The position numbers were made by a program, and so were the translations under genes. The notes beneath the pieces were generated by a model. It worked only from the letters and a program-made list of their open reading frames with translations. It did no database searches and was not told the origin of the DNA. A stretch of 63,321 bases of DNA from an archaeon (GTDB lineage: Archaea > Nanobdellota > Nanobdellia > SCGC-AAA011-G17 > GW2011-AR17): positions 1 to 63,321 of the forward strand of contig JABHLH010000019.1 of NCBI GenBank assembly GCA_018692925.1. The letters are read 5' to 3'. Shown here piece after piece: positions 1 to 8,022 of the stretch (position 1 is the stretch's first letter; every line of letters starts with the position of its first letter).

Positions 1-722
1 AAACTGATACAGGGACAAATGCTTATTGTAATGCAACAAATGTTTGTTCAAGTTTAGGAAGATGTTCTTATGATTCAGACTGTGGAGAATACCTTTGTGA
101 TACAAGTATAGGTTATTGTTATGATAGCTGTACTGATGATTCAAACTGTGATACCAGTGCAGGAGGAAATGCATATTGTAATGCAACAAATGTTTGTTCA
201 AGTTTAGGAAGGTGTTCTTATGATGCAGATTGTGGAGATTATCTTTGTGATACAACAACAAATTTCTGTTATGATAGCTGTACAGATGATTCAAATTGTC
301 AAACTGATACAGGGACAAATGCTTATTGTAATGCAACAAATGTTTGTTCAAGTTTAGGAAGATGTTCTTATGATTCAGATTGTGGAGATTACCTTTGTGA
401 TACAACAACTAATTTCTGTTTTGATAGCTGTGTTTATGAAAGTACAGAAACAGATGAATTAGATATCGATGTAGTAGTTGAATCAGAATGTGATACACCT
501 AGAGATTGTGTAGACCTTTATGATCCAAGATATAGATATGTTTGTGACGAAGGTGAATGTTTACAAAGAGGATTATTAGGAAAAAGACCACCTCGAAGTA
601 CTAGCTCAGGTTCTGGTATGGGTGCTGCAGAGAATGAAGGTTTCTTCTCAAAACTCTGGGAAAAGTTATTCTGGGGAAGATCAGATTCTAACTTGGAGAC
701 ATATGCTGTTGAAAGTGGATGA
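1..722 (+). CDS. Cys-rich tandem-repeat surface protein (5' end outside window)
   Basis: The frame is open from base 3 to the TGA at 720-722; the start lies upstream of the window. The visible 239 residues hold three copies of a 50-residue (150 bp) unit. Each unit has two Cys-rich half-modules, with signatures such as GRCSYDSDCG.YLCDT and DSCTDDSNC followed by NAYCNATNVC. The spacing (DC-x5/6-C-x4-C) suggests small disulfide-bonded modules of extracellular proteins. A fourth, diverged Cys module (ECDTPRDC...VCDEGEC) follows, then a Ser/Gly linker and an acidic end with no C-terminal membrane helix. A related Cys motif occurs near the C-terminus of the giant protein at 12778-24168. Function unknown; extracellular location is inferred from cysteines and sequons. 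Confidence 0.75.
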   Translation, partial: TDTGTNAYCNATNVCSSLGRCSYDSDCGEYLCDTSIGYCYDSCTDDSNCDTSAGGNAYCNATNVCSSLGRCSYDADCGDYLCDTTTNFCYDSCTDDSNCQTDTGTNAYCNATNVCSSLGRCSYDSDCGDYLCDTTTNFCFDSCVYESTETDELDIDVVVESECDTPRDCVDLYDPRYRYVCDEGECLQRGLLGKRPPRSTSSGSGMGAAENEGFFSKLWEKLFWGRSDSNLETYAVESG

Positions 723-744
723 ATAATCCATTTTTATTTTTTTT

Positions 745-1191
745 ATGTTAATTTCTACACATTTATTGGCAGGAATGATTCTTTCTTTATTGATAATAGA
801 TCTGTTTAATATTACAAATGCTTTAATGTTCATAATAATATTTTCTTTCTTTTCAATACTACCTGATATAGATTCACACAAAAGTAAAATTGGAAGTAAA
901 TTAAAACCTTTGTCTTATGTCTTTGAAATCTTATTTGGACATAGAGGATTTTTACATAGTATGTGGATACCTATGATTATATTTATTTTATTTTGGCTCT
1001 TTGGATATTTTACTCTAGGACTAGCTGCAATGTTAGGATATATCTTACATTTGTTAATGGATTCTATGACTTTAGGAGGAGTTAAATTCTTTGGAATTAA
1101 AAAAAGAAGAGGATTTGTAAAAACAGGAGGAGCTTTTGAAATTGTTTTATTCTTTGTTTTGGTTTTATTGTTGATAAAGATCTTATTTTAG
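745..1191 (+). CDS. DUF457/YdjM-like membrane-bound metal-dependent hydrolase
   Basis: This 148-residue protein has about four hydrophobic segments. It carries the signatures of the DUF457/YdjM family: SILPDIDSHKSK near residue 40, GHRGFLHS near 65-72, and GYILHLLMDSMTLGG near 97-111. The conserved His and Asp residues are the presumed metal ligands. Members are predicted inner-membrane metal-dependent hydrolases; the substrate is not established, though membrane-lipid or envelope roles have been proposed. The gene follows the Cys-rich surface gene by 22 bp and may share its transcript. Its 3' end overlaps the convergent gene at 1183-1488 by 9 bp. Confidence 0.75.
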   Translation: MLISTHLLAGMILSLLIIDLFNITNALMFIIIFSFFSILPDIDSHKSKIGSKLKPLSYVFEILFGHRGFLHSMWIPMIIFILFWLFGYFTLGLAAMLGYILHLLMDSMTLGGVKFFGIKKRRGFVKTGGAFEIVLFFVLVLLLIKILF

Positions 1192-1488
1192 AATAAATCC
1201 CTTAACATTTCTAATATCATTTCTATCATAGAATAATTCTATAGGAACATTAGAATAATTGTTTAAAGTTTTAGCAGCCAAACCTCTAATAGCATTAGCA
1301 CCATAAATAGGATATCTAAACTCAAGATAGGCTGATCTAAATTTTAATCCAATCTTAAGATCCTGAGCCCAAACAACTTTCTCACCATCACTTAAACTGT
1401 ATGGCTTTGAAGCAGCAAGAATCTCTGCATCTGCCCCCAAATAATGAGGATTATTTAAGTTCAAATTTAGAGTTTTGAAATTTCGCAT
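1183..1488 (-). CDS. Hypothetical protein, 101 aa
   Basis: I do not recognise this protein. It has no signal peptide, membrane helix or cysteine motif. The composition is ordinary for a soluble alpha/beta protein (for example ELFYDRNDIRNVKGFILK at the end). The ATG at 1486-1488 is preceded by a doubled TTATAAAA-like AT stretch near 1510-1530 that could serve as the TATA element, giving a very short leader. It is convergent with, and overlaps by 9 bp, the DUF457-like gene. Coding status rests on the intact frame, a plausible promoter and lack of any competing gene here. Confidence 0.5.
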   Translation of the reverse strand: MRNFKTLNLNLNNPHYLGADAEILAASKPYSLSDGEKVVWAQDLKIGLKFRSAYLEFRYPIYGANAIRGLAAKTLNNYSNVPIELFYDRNDIRNVKGFILK

Positions 1489-1549
1489 ATAATAAAGAAA
1501 AAAGTTAGAGTTTATAAAATTTTATAAAATTAAAAAAAAAAGAAAAAGT

Positions 1550-2485
1550 TTATCTTCGCACGATTAAAATCAATGCTAAGATAACGATTAATACAGCTAA
1601 GATACCGAATCCAAGTCTTAAAGCAGTTGAAAAGTCTGTGTTTTCTACTTCTTCATCATCATTAGAATCGTCTGTTACAACAACTGTAACTGTGCTGTCA
1701 TCATCTTCGGAACTAACTTCACAAGCTGAACTATCAACATTAAAGCTTACAGTTTCTTCTAATGTGTCGTATCCTTCATTGTATGATACTGTAACTACAG
1801 CTTCATAATCACCATCATCAGCACAATCTGGAATCTGGTATGTTAAGGAAACTTCACCTGAGGATTCTTCATCTTCATTGTCAATTTCGTTGTTTGTTAA
1901 TTCGTTCAGATATTCTGAAACTTCAATATCTAGTTCTGCAATGGTTAATGTAACTTTGATATCTTCTTCTTTGTGGTCACCCATGTTTTCTAATCTAACT
2001 GTAGCACTTGCGTAATCGCCTGCTTCAGCATCGTTAATTAGAACATCCTGAACACTTAAAAGATGTCTCTCATTACTAACCAAGATTGTAGTTGTAGCTG
2101 TGATTGAGTCTGTTTCGTCGAATACTTCTACGTATAGAGTGTATTCTTGATCAGCATTCAAATCTGAAGGTAAAGCTAAATCTAAAGTTTTACCATAGAT
2201 AACACCTGCTTCAACATCGAACATACTTGATGTTTCTTGAACAGTATCATATTCGTATCCACCTAACCAAGTCTTAATTTGAACGTCTTTTGTTTCGTCC
2301 AGACCTTGTACATATACACGAACTGTAATTTCGTCTCCTCTTTCAACATAGATTGAACTATCTACTGTATAACCAACACCATCTACATAGATGTTTCCGA
2401 AAGCGTAATTTGTGCTTTCTTCAGCTAAGGTAGGTACAGTTAATAGACACAATGCCATTATCAATATACTTAATATTTTTTTCAT
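1550..2485 (-). CDS. Secreted, C-terminally anchored surface protein (CARDB/Ig-like)
   Basis: 311 residues from the ATG at 2485. The N-terminus (MKKILSILIMALCLLTVPTLA) is a cleavable signal peptide. Two or three beta-sandwich segments follow, including one with LLSVQDVLINDAEAGDYASA and VRLENMGDHKEEDI, the style of CARDB/COG1470 domains. An acidic Ser/Asp/Glu linker precedes a C-terminal membrane helix (LGFGILAVLIVILALILIV) and an RR end, typical of archaeal surface proteins anchored by a C-terminal helix. An upstream in-frame ATG at 2536 would add 17 residues, but a full AAGGAGG site lies 11 bases before the ATG at 2485, and that start gives a clean signal peptide. It is probably a highly expressed envelope protein; ligand unknown. 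Confidence 0.75.
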   Translation of the reverse strand: MKKILSILIMALCLLTVPTLAEESTNYAFGNIYVDGVGYTVDSSIYVERGDEITVRVYVQGLDETKDVQIKTWLGGYEYDTVQETSSMFDVEAGVIYGKTLDLALPSDLNADQEYTLYVEVFDETDSITATTTILVSNERHLLSVQDVLINDAEAGDYASATVRLENMGDHKEEDIKVTLTIAELDIEVSEYLNELTNNEIDNEDEESSGEVSLTYQIPDCADDGDYEAVVTVSYNEGYDTLEETVSFNVDSSACEVSSEDDDSTVTVVVTDDSNDDEEVENTDFSTALRLGFGILAVLIVILALILIVRR

Positions 2486-2496
2486 TTTTTTTATGT

Positions 2497-2503
2497 CCTC
2501 CTT
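2497..2503 (-). promoter_or_regulatory. Strong Shine-Dalgarno site (AAGGAGG)
   Basis: On the minus strand the sequence reads AAGGAGG, followed after 11 bases by the ATG at 2485. Many genes in this window look leaderless, with the TATA box about 25-30 bp before the ATG, so this perfect site stands out. It decides the start of the surface protein. Confidence 0.75.
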
Positions 2504-2535
2504 AAGGAATCTGTTACCACTCTGCTGAAAGATCA

Positions 2536-2547
2536 TAGTATTTAAAG
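2536..2547 (-). promoter_or_regulatory. Probable TATA box for surface protein gene
   Basis: The minus strand reads GCTTTAAATACTA here, a good archaeal TATA-like element. It would place transcription start near 2510, giving a leader of about 25 bases that contains the strong ribosome binding site. Confidence 0.5.
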
Positions 2548-2678
2548 CTTATGGTTTTGTTGTAACTTTATAGTGGTTGCTAGGCCCCTTTTTGAAGAAA
2601 TAAGCTTAAATTTTGCTTTTTTTTAAATTTAAAGCTTAATTTGTAAAGTGAAATAGGTGATTTAACATGAATGTTGGA

Positions 2679-3089
2679 CTAGTCTTGAGAGGTGGAGATC
2701 CAGAAGTAAATTGTTTCTCCAGAATCTAAGTCAATAATAACTTTAGCTGAATCAAAGTTTTGAGAGATTACAAATGACTCCTTTATGATTGCTTTTGAAG
2801 AATCTTCTAATGTAATACTTGAAGAACCTAATTCGCCTATATCTTCACCATCATCAAATTCAATGTAAACATCATATGTATATGTATTAGTAGTTTCTAA
2901 GTTATTTGTTATAGAGAATGAAAATTCATACGTTTCTCCTAATTCTATCTCTGAAGGTAAAGCTTCAGGATTTTCAAAGTATAATTCTGTGAAATTTGCT
3001 TCAGTTCTATCTACAACATGAAGTAAAGTGATTACTAGTAATACAATAATACAAGAAACAGCTATTAAACTCCATTTATCAGATTTCAT
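2679..3089 (-). CDS. Small membrane-anchored Ig-like (DUF1616-like) protein
   Basis: 136 residues. A short cytoplasmic N-terminus is followed by one membrane helix (LIAVSCIIVLLVITLLHVV, about residues 8-26) and a beta-sandwich. The sequence TELYFENPEALPSEIELG and the pattern FSFSITNNLETTNTYTY resemble the extracytoplasmic half of DUF1616 proteins, which begins FTEFY/L and has a similar N.E...Y.Y strand. It starts inside the stop of the upstream membrane enzyme (ATGA overlap at 3086-3089), so the two are translationally coupled and may act together at the membrane. DUF1616 proteins often sit in archaeal glycosylation clusters, which fits. The assignment is by pattern only. Confidence 0.6.
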   Translation of the reverse strand: MKSDKWSLIAVSCIIVLLVITLLHVVDRTEANFTELYFENPEALPSEIELGETYEFSFSITNNLETTNTYTYDVYIEFDDGEDIGELGSSSITLEDSSKAIIKESFVISQNFDSAKVIIDLDSGETIYFWISTSQD

Positions 3090-4777
3090 GAAAAACCTCC
3101 TGAGTACAATACTACATCTCCAGAATCATATAATCTATTCAAAGATTCATAATCATCATCAATAGTCAAAAGAGTTACAGAATTTTTACTTTCTGTTTCA
3201 GCATAGAATATATACTTAAGGAATTTATTGTAATTTAAATCTAACCTATCACTTGATTCTTCTACTAACAAATAATAAATTTCATCTGCTTCAGATACAT
3301 CAATGATCCAATCACCAAAAGCAAAATCATACTCATCCCAATAAACCTTTGTATCAAAAATAGAAGGATCTTTTGAAGTTACTATCATACTTGGAATTAT
3401 TAATAAAATCAATAAAACTACAATCAAAGTTTTTCTTTTTATTAAATAAGGATATAATCTTAATACCATAAAAGGTATGATAAAGAAAAGAGAATAATTA
3501 ATGACCCTAATCATCCAATTATCAAAATTGGTAGTCATTACTAGTGAAAGAGCTAAAGTTATTGCCCCTAAAATAATATAACAAAAAGAAATATTCATAA
3601 AAAAAGAACTATTTAGAACATCATCCTTAATTTTAATCAAATAAGTTAATACATAAACAAAAACTAATGTAATAATAATATTAGGGATTTGTAATAATAA
3701 CATCAAAAGAAAAGAATTATTGTAAACACCTAAGTATATATCGCTCCTAATTACAAATTGAAAGAAAAATGCAAACAAGATAATGTAAGTTAGGAAAATG
3801 AAAAAATAAAATTTATTTTTATTAATAAAATTTGGAACAAGATTCATAATTTTTTTAGCTTTATTCTTCAACAAGATAATACAAATAATTAAGACTAATG
3901 CAGTTATTAAATATGCCAATATTAAAGGTAAAGGATAAGCCATATTTAATGTTGTAAGAAACAAACTTGAAGACTGATTAAAGGAATATTTTACATTCTG
4001 ACTAACCTCACTATAAGGAAATGCTTCAAATCCAAATAGAATAATCATAAATAAACCATAAGAGAGTAAAGATATAATGTTTGATAATTTTTCTTTTTTA
4101 TTATTTAGATATATAATTGCTGATAAACAAATACAAATAGCTATAGTAATTAGAAAAGAAATCATATGGAAATAGTAAAGAGCTGTTAATAAAACAAATA
4201 AAAATATTTGTTTGAAATAATCATTTGTTTCATTATAAATAAACCAAAAGTAATATATAACTAAAACTACAAAAAGCATTCCAATTTGTTGTGGTCTTCC
4301 TTCAATAAGAGGATAAATCAAATAATTAGTACTTAGTAAAAATATTGTAGCTAAATAAGAAGCAGATATATTTTTTGTAACTCTATTAATTATTAAAAAT
4401 ATAAAAGGAAGAGTTATAGTTGTAATAATTAATGAAAAGATATATAATCCTGAACTCAAAAAACTTGGAAATAAAGAGTAAAATAACTCAAGTAAAGATC
4501 CATATCCTGGACCAGAAAGACTACAATCAGATTCTACATTACATTCATAATAATTTGCAAGATAATTTGCTTCATCAGTTGTTGCTAAAATAGATCCACC
4601 ATAAACCATCTCTCTAACATAAAGACCTACAAAAAGACCAATTAATAATAAGAAAATTATTGCAATTATAGTAGAATACTTCTCTTTTGAGTTATTATGA
4701 ATATACATAAATGAAGATACTACAAATAAGACAAAAAATACTAGATATATAATTCCAAATGCTTCAACCATAGCCAT
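3086..4777 (-). CDS. Polytopic membrane glycosyltransferase-like protein (GT-C fold)
   Basis: 563 residues with about 12 predicted membrane helices. The first extracytoplasmic loop carries an acidic motif (ATTDEANYLANYY, D68-E69), the position used by GT-C enzymes for substrate and metal binding. The later EGRPQQIG segment recalls loops of PMT/ArnT-like enzymes. Such enzymes move a sugar from a polyprenyl-phosphate carrier to lipid or protein outside the membrane. The extracytoplasmic C-terminal part (about residues 450-563) has strand-rich text ending YSGGFS. It opens a two-gene unit with the DUF1616-like gene and lies in the glycan cluster. A TATA-like CCTTATAAAT near 4793-4803 places the start of transcription at about the ATG, so the mRNA is probably leaderless. 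The donor and acceptor cannot be read from sequence. Confidence 0.6.
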   Translation of the reverse strand: MAMVEAFGIIYLVFFVLFVVSSFMYIHNNSKEKYSTIIAIIFLLLIGLFVGLYVREMVYGGSILATTDEANYLANYYECNVESDCSLSGPGYGSLLELFYSLFPSFLSSGLYIFSLIITTITLPFIFLIINRVTKNISASYLATIFLLSTNYLIYPLIEGRPQQIGMLFVVLVIYYFWFIYNETNDYFKQIFLFVLLTALYYFHMISFLITIAICICLSAIIYLNNKKEKLSNIISLLSYGLFMIILFGFEAFPYSEVSQNVKYSFNQSSSLFLTTLNMAYPLPLILAYLITALVLIICIILLKNKAKKIMNLVPNFINKNKFYFFIFLTYIILFAFFFQFVIRSDIYLGVYNNSFLLMLLLQIPNIIITLVFVYVLTYLIKIKDDVLNSSFFMNISFCYIILGAITLALSLVMTTNFDNWMIRVINYSLFFIIPFMVLRLYPYLIKRKTLIVVLLILLIIPSMIVTSKDPSIFDTKVYWDEYDFAFGDWIIDVSEADEIYYLLVEESSDRLDLNYNKFLKYIFYAETESKNSVTLLTIDDDYESLNRLYDSGDVVLYSGGFS

Positions 4778-4831
4778 ATGCGAACACCACTCATTTATAA
4801 GGTTTTTGCCCCTGAAAAGGAGTAATGAGAA

Positions 4832-5767
4832 CTATAATTCCAAAAAGATCTTTTTTTTCTTTGAAAACTCAAGAGCCTTCCTGTAATCTTTTTCTAAAAT
4901 CTTAGATAATTCAGAAGGAAGTTTAAGAGAAGAATAAGACTTTTTACTTTTTTTTGTTAGAGGTAAAAAAGAAATAAATTTAGAAAATAAAGCTAAAGGG
5001 TTAACTTTCTTTACCCATTTATGGCCATAAAATAACCCTAGTTTAGATAATATTTTCTGAGCTAATTTCATAAACCAAATAATTACATGTTCAATGCTAA
5101 CAATAATTTCTCTATAAAATACAGGTTGTGTTGCTGAAATAATAGTTGGATTGGCACTTAATTCTTTAATTTTAATTTTTTCAAGATTAAGCCAATCAAA
5201 TACTTGATCTAAAGTTTTATTAGGATTTTTCCATAAATCTTTACTATCAATTATTAATAAATTATTTCCGAAAAGATCATAATAATCTTTTATTACTTTC
5301 TCATAAAGAAAAGTATCTAAATCTTTCATCAAATATTCTTTCATATACTTATTAAAATCTTTAACTCTATGATTCCTATAAAAAAAGTTATAAGTACTAT
5401 GTGCTCTAGCAATAGGATTCCTAAGAACTAAAATAACTTTTGCATCAGGAGAGAATAACTTAATTTTTTCAGCCATCTTTTTTCCAGTAAAAATGTAAGG
5501 TTGACTACCATCAATTCTAAAAGAAAAATTTTCTTTTTCTTGATATATTTTTTTGTATCCCTCCATATTTATCCAAGGAATATTCTTTTTTTTATTTCCT
5601 CTCCACCAAATAGGAGAGAGTATTGGTTTTGAATATAATGAACTTGGTTCTTTAGGAACACCTAGAAATATTTTAGGATGTTGTCCTAAATATTCACATA
5701 AGGAAGTACTTCCAGTTTTAGGAAAACCAGGTACAAATAAATTAGGTTTCCAAGAGGTTATTTTCAT
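4832..5767 (-). CDS. PAPS-dependent sulfotransferase
   Basis: 311 residues. The 5'-phosphosulfate-binding loop is PGFPKTGSTSL at residues 13-23, with the usual Lys and Ser/Thr. The 3'-phosphate-binding motif is KVILVLRNPIARAHSTYNFF at about 110-129, with R116 and S124. This is the layout of the Sulfotransfer_1/heparan-type family, which moves sulfate from PAPS to sugars or proteins. It faces away from the flippase gene at 5828 and shares its promoter region. With a second sulfotransferase at 7096-8022, it suggests that the surface glycan made by this cluster is sulfated. No PAPS synthesis genes are visible in the window. Confidence 0.88.
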   Translation of the reverse strand: MKITSWKPNLFVPGFPKTGSTSLCEYLGQHPKIFLGVPKEPSSLYSKPILSPIWWRGNKKKNIPWINMEGYKKIYQEKENFSFRIDGSQPYIFTGKKMAEKIKLFSPDAKVILVLRNPIARAHSTYNFFYRNHRVKDFNKYMKEYLMKDLDTFLYEKVIKDYYDLFGNNLLIIDSKDLWKNPNKTLDQVFDWLNLEKIKIKELSANPTIISATQPVFYREIIVSIEHVIIWFMKLAQKILSKLGLFYGHKWVKKVNPLALFSKFISFLPLTKKSKKSYSSLKLPSELSKILEKDYRKALEFSKKKKIFLEL

Positions 5768-5786
5768 AATTTCAAATTAAAGCAGA

Positions 5787-5815
5787 AGGTTTATATATTT
5801 ATCCCTTTTTAGGGA
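5787..5815. promoter_or_regulatory. Divergent promoter region with short dyad
   Basis: Between the divergent sulfotransferase (start 5767) and flippase (start 5828) lies GGTTTATATATTTAT, usable as a TATA element for either direction. Right after it is a perfect dyad, TCCCT-TTTT-AGGGA (5802-5815). Its position between TATA and the flippase start is suitable for a regulator, but it could be chance. Confidence 0.4.
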
Positions 5816-5827
5816 AAACAAAGGAAT

Positions 5828-7069
5828 ATGAGAGAGAGAATAAAAAGAACAATAATAAAAAGTAAAAATGACGATTTAATAAAAAGCTCTTTTTTTCTTA
5901 TAAGTAATACTGGAACAGTTTCAATTTTAGGTTTTTTATTTTGGACATTGGCAGCATGGTTATTTACGGTTCAAGAATTAGGTTTAGCAACAACAACAAT
6001 TTCTGCCCTTAGTGTTATTTCTTCTTTCGCTTCATTAGGACTGAGTGTTGCTTTACTAAGATATATGCCTAATGAAAAAAATAAAGATAAACTATTTTGG
6101 AGTGCTATTTGGATTTCAGTATTATTATCAATTATATTAACAGGGGTATTTATATTTGTTTTAAAATGGATCTTTCCAGAATTAACTTTTATTCAAGAAT
6201 CACTTATTTTTATAATAATCGTATTAATTTCAGGATCAAGTGCAGCCCCATTTAAATTAATTGAATCCTTGTTTCTTACAAAGAGAAAAAGTTCCTATGT
6301 ACTAAGTAAAAATTCACTTTGGGGAATCCTAAGACTTTTAGGATTAGTTATTTTAAAATCATTTGGAATGATTGCATTAGTTATTGCTTGGTTTTTTTCA
6401 CAAATTATTTCGACAGTTGTATATTTGAAATTAATGAAAGAAAAAGTTGTTTATGGGATTGATAAAAAATCTATTAAAAAAATGCTCCCTTTAGGAATGG
6501 CAAATTATATTTCAATGATTTCTACAAAATTTCAAGAAATAGGTTTCCCATTATATGTTGCAATCTTATGGGGAGTAGAAAGTACAGCTTATTTTTATAT
6601 CAGTTGGATGATTGCAAATAGTTTATTTGCGGTATCAAGATCTGTTGGGATGAGTTTCTTAACTGAATCTTCACATAATAAAAATACTTCATTTAAAAAA
6701 GCCCTTGGGATTACTTATGGGATTACAATTTTAGGAATTGTTTTAGGATTAATTTTTGGGAAATCTGTATTAAGTATTTTTGGTGAAGCATATGTGAGTA
6801 ATGGATTAGCACTCTTCAAAATATTATTGTTCTCTAGTGTATTCTTTGGATTTAATCAACTTATGTTAATGTATTACAATTTTAAAGAAGAAAAAGGATC
6901 AGTCCGTTGGATAAATTTTAGCATTGTTTTGTTAACTATCATATGTAGCACTTTCTTCTTATCAAAAGGTGTAATTGCGATTGGAATAGGCTGGCTTATT
7001 GCAAATTTTATTGTTTTTTTAATCTTAGGAATAAAATCAAAAAAAATTTTATTTAATCAGAAAGCTTAA
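5828..7069 (+). CDS. Wzx/MATE-like polysaccharide flippase
   Basis: 413 residues with about 12 membrane helices and short polar loops, the shape of the polysaccharide biosynthesis (Wzx/RfbX, MOP superfamily) exporters. Early segments such as LGLATTTISALSVISSFASLGLSVALLRYMP (read as two pieces) match the family pattern of a small-residue-rich helix followed by a basic loop. Such proteins flip lipid-linked oligosaccharides across the membrane. It sits directly before the second sulfotransferase and opposite the first, so it is the likely exporter for the glycan assembled by the neighbouring glycosyltransferases. The ATG at 5828 follows AAAGGAAT, a modest ribosome binding site. Confidence 0.8.
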   Translation: MRERIKRTIIKSKNDDLIKSSFFLISNTGTVSILGFLFWTLAAWLFTVQELGLATTTISALSVISSFASLGLSVALLRYMPNEKNKDKLFWSAIWISVLLSIILTGVFIFVLKWIFPELTFIQESLIFIIIVLISGSSAAPFKLIESLFLTKRKSSYVLSKNSLWGILRLLGLVILKSFGMIALVIAWFFSQIISTVVYLKLMKEKVVYGIDKKSIKKMLPLGMANYISMISTKFQEIGFPLYVAILWGVESTAYFYISWMIANSLFAVSRSVGMSFLTESSHNKNTSFKKALGITYGITILGIVLGLIFGKSVLSIFGEAYVSNGLALFKILLFSSVFFGFNQLMLMYYNFKEEKGSVRWINFSIVLLTIICSTFFLSKGVIAIGIGWLIANFIVFLILGIKSKKILFNQKA

Positions 7070-7095
7070 AAAGTGAGATTACTTATTGAAAAATT

Positions 7096-8022
7096 ATGAC
7101 AGTTGAAATTGTGGTTAATGGATATTATAGAAGTGGAACAACCTTAGTCTGGAATTTGATGAAGGAGGGAATAAAAAATCATGTTAGTTTCTATGAGCCC
7201 TTACACCCAGACTTACCTCAAGTTATTAATGAAGATAAAGAAAATAGAATTCATAAGTATAAATTGTGGCAAGAATATTTAAAATTGAAACCAGTAGTAT
7301 TAGATAAACTTTTTAGATGTCATCCAAATTTAGGAAAAAATACAATTGATAGAGATTCGGAATTAAAAGAATATTTTGATATATATCATAATATGAATGA
7401 AAAGATCATATTACAAACTAATAGATCTCATTTCTTTTTAGATTTAATAAAGAAAGAGTATAATCCAAAAGTTGTACATATTATTAGACATCCAATAGAT
7501 GTTTATTCCTCTATGACAAAAATGTATTTAGATGTTGAAATTAATTATTTAAAAAAAGGATTAAAAAAATCTTTATTTTCTGTTGCATTCAAAAAAGCGA
7601 GTGGTTTTGACCTTGAAAAAGAATATAATTGGATTTACCAACACCTAGGATATCCGAAAAATGCTTATACTGATTGGAAAATTAAACATTTAAATAAAAT
7701 ATCTAATTTTGAGAGATTTATGGTTGTTTGGATTATCTCAAATTATTATGCATTAAAATCTATTGAAAGGAATAAAGGATTATTATTAAGTTATGAAGAG
7801 ATATTAACTAAAAAAGGGATTGAAAGATTAGAGAAATTTTTAAAAATAAAAGTAGATAAGAAAACAAAATTAAAAAAAGAGAATTATTATAAATTTAATA
7901 ATAATAAATTAAAGAATATGAAAAAAGTTATTGACAAATTTCAATTAAATGAAGAATGGAATTATATTAATAAAAGTTTGAAAAAAATAGGAATTGATTA
8001 TATTAATTTGAAAAAATCTTAA
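7096..8022 (+). CDS. Second PAPS-dependent sulfotransferase
   Basis: 308 residues. The PAPS 5'-loop is NGYYRSGTTLVWNLM at residues 8-22. The 3'-phosphate site is KVVHIIRHPIDVYSSM at 125-140 with R131 and S138/S139. The rest is Lys-rich and divergent from the first sulfotransferase (4832-5767), so the two probably modify different positions or acceptors. It begins 26 bp after the flippase and is likely in the same transcript. Its 3' end overlaps the convergent GT4 gene by 20 bp. Carbohydrate sulfation is inferred from context. Confidence 0.85.
   Translation: MTVEIVVNGYYRSGTTLVWNLMKEGIKNHVSFYEPLHPDLPQVINEDKENRIHKYKLWQEYLKLKPVVLDKLFRCHPNLGKNTIDRDSELKEYFDIYHNMNEKIILQTNRSHFFLDLIKKEYNPKVVHIIRHPIDVYSSMTKMYLDVEINYLKKGLKKSLFSVAFKKASGFDLEKEYNWIYQHLGYPKNAYTDWKIKHLNKISNFERFMVVWIISNYYALKSIERNKGLLLSYEEILTKKGIERLEKFLKIKVDKKTKLKKENYYKFNNNKLKNMKKVIDKFQLNEEWNYINKSLKKIGIDYINLKKS

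Noticed and set aside
1-420. Regularly spaced direct repeats, CRISPR-like at first sight
   Set aside because: The period is a multiple of three, the frame is open through all copies and the variation is mostly in-frame codon change, so this is a coding repeat, not spacers between fixed repeats.
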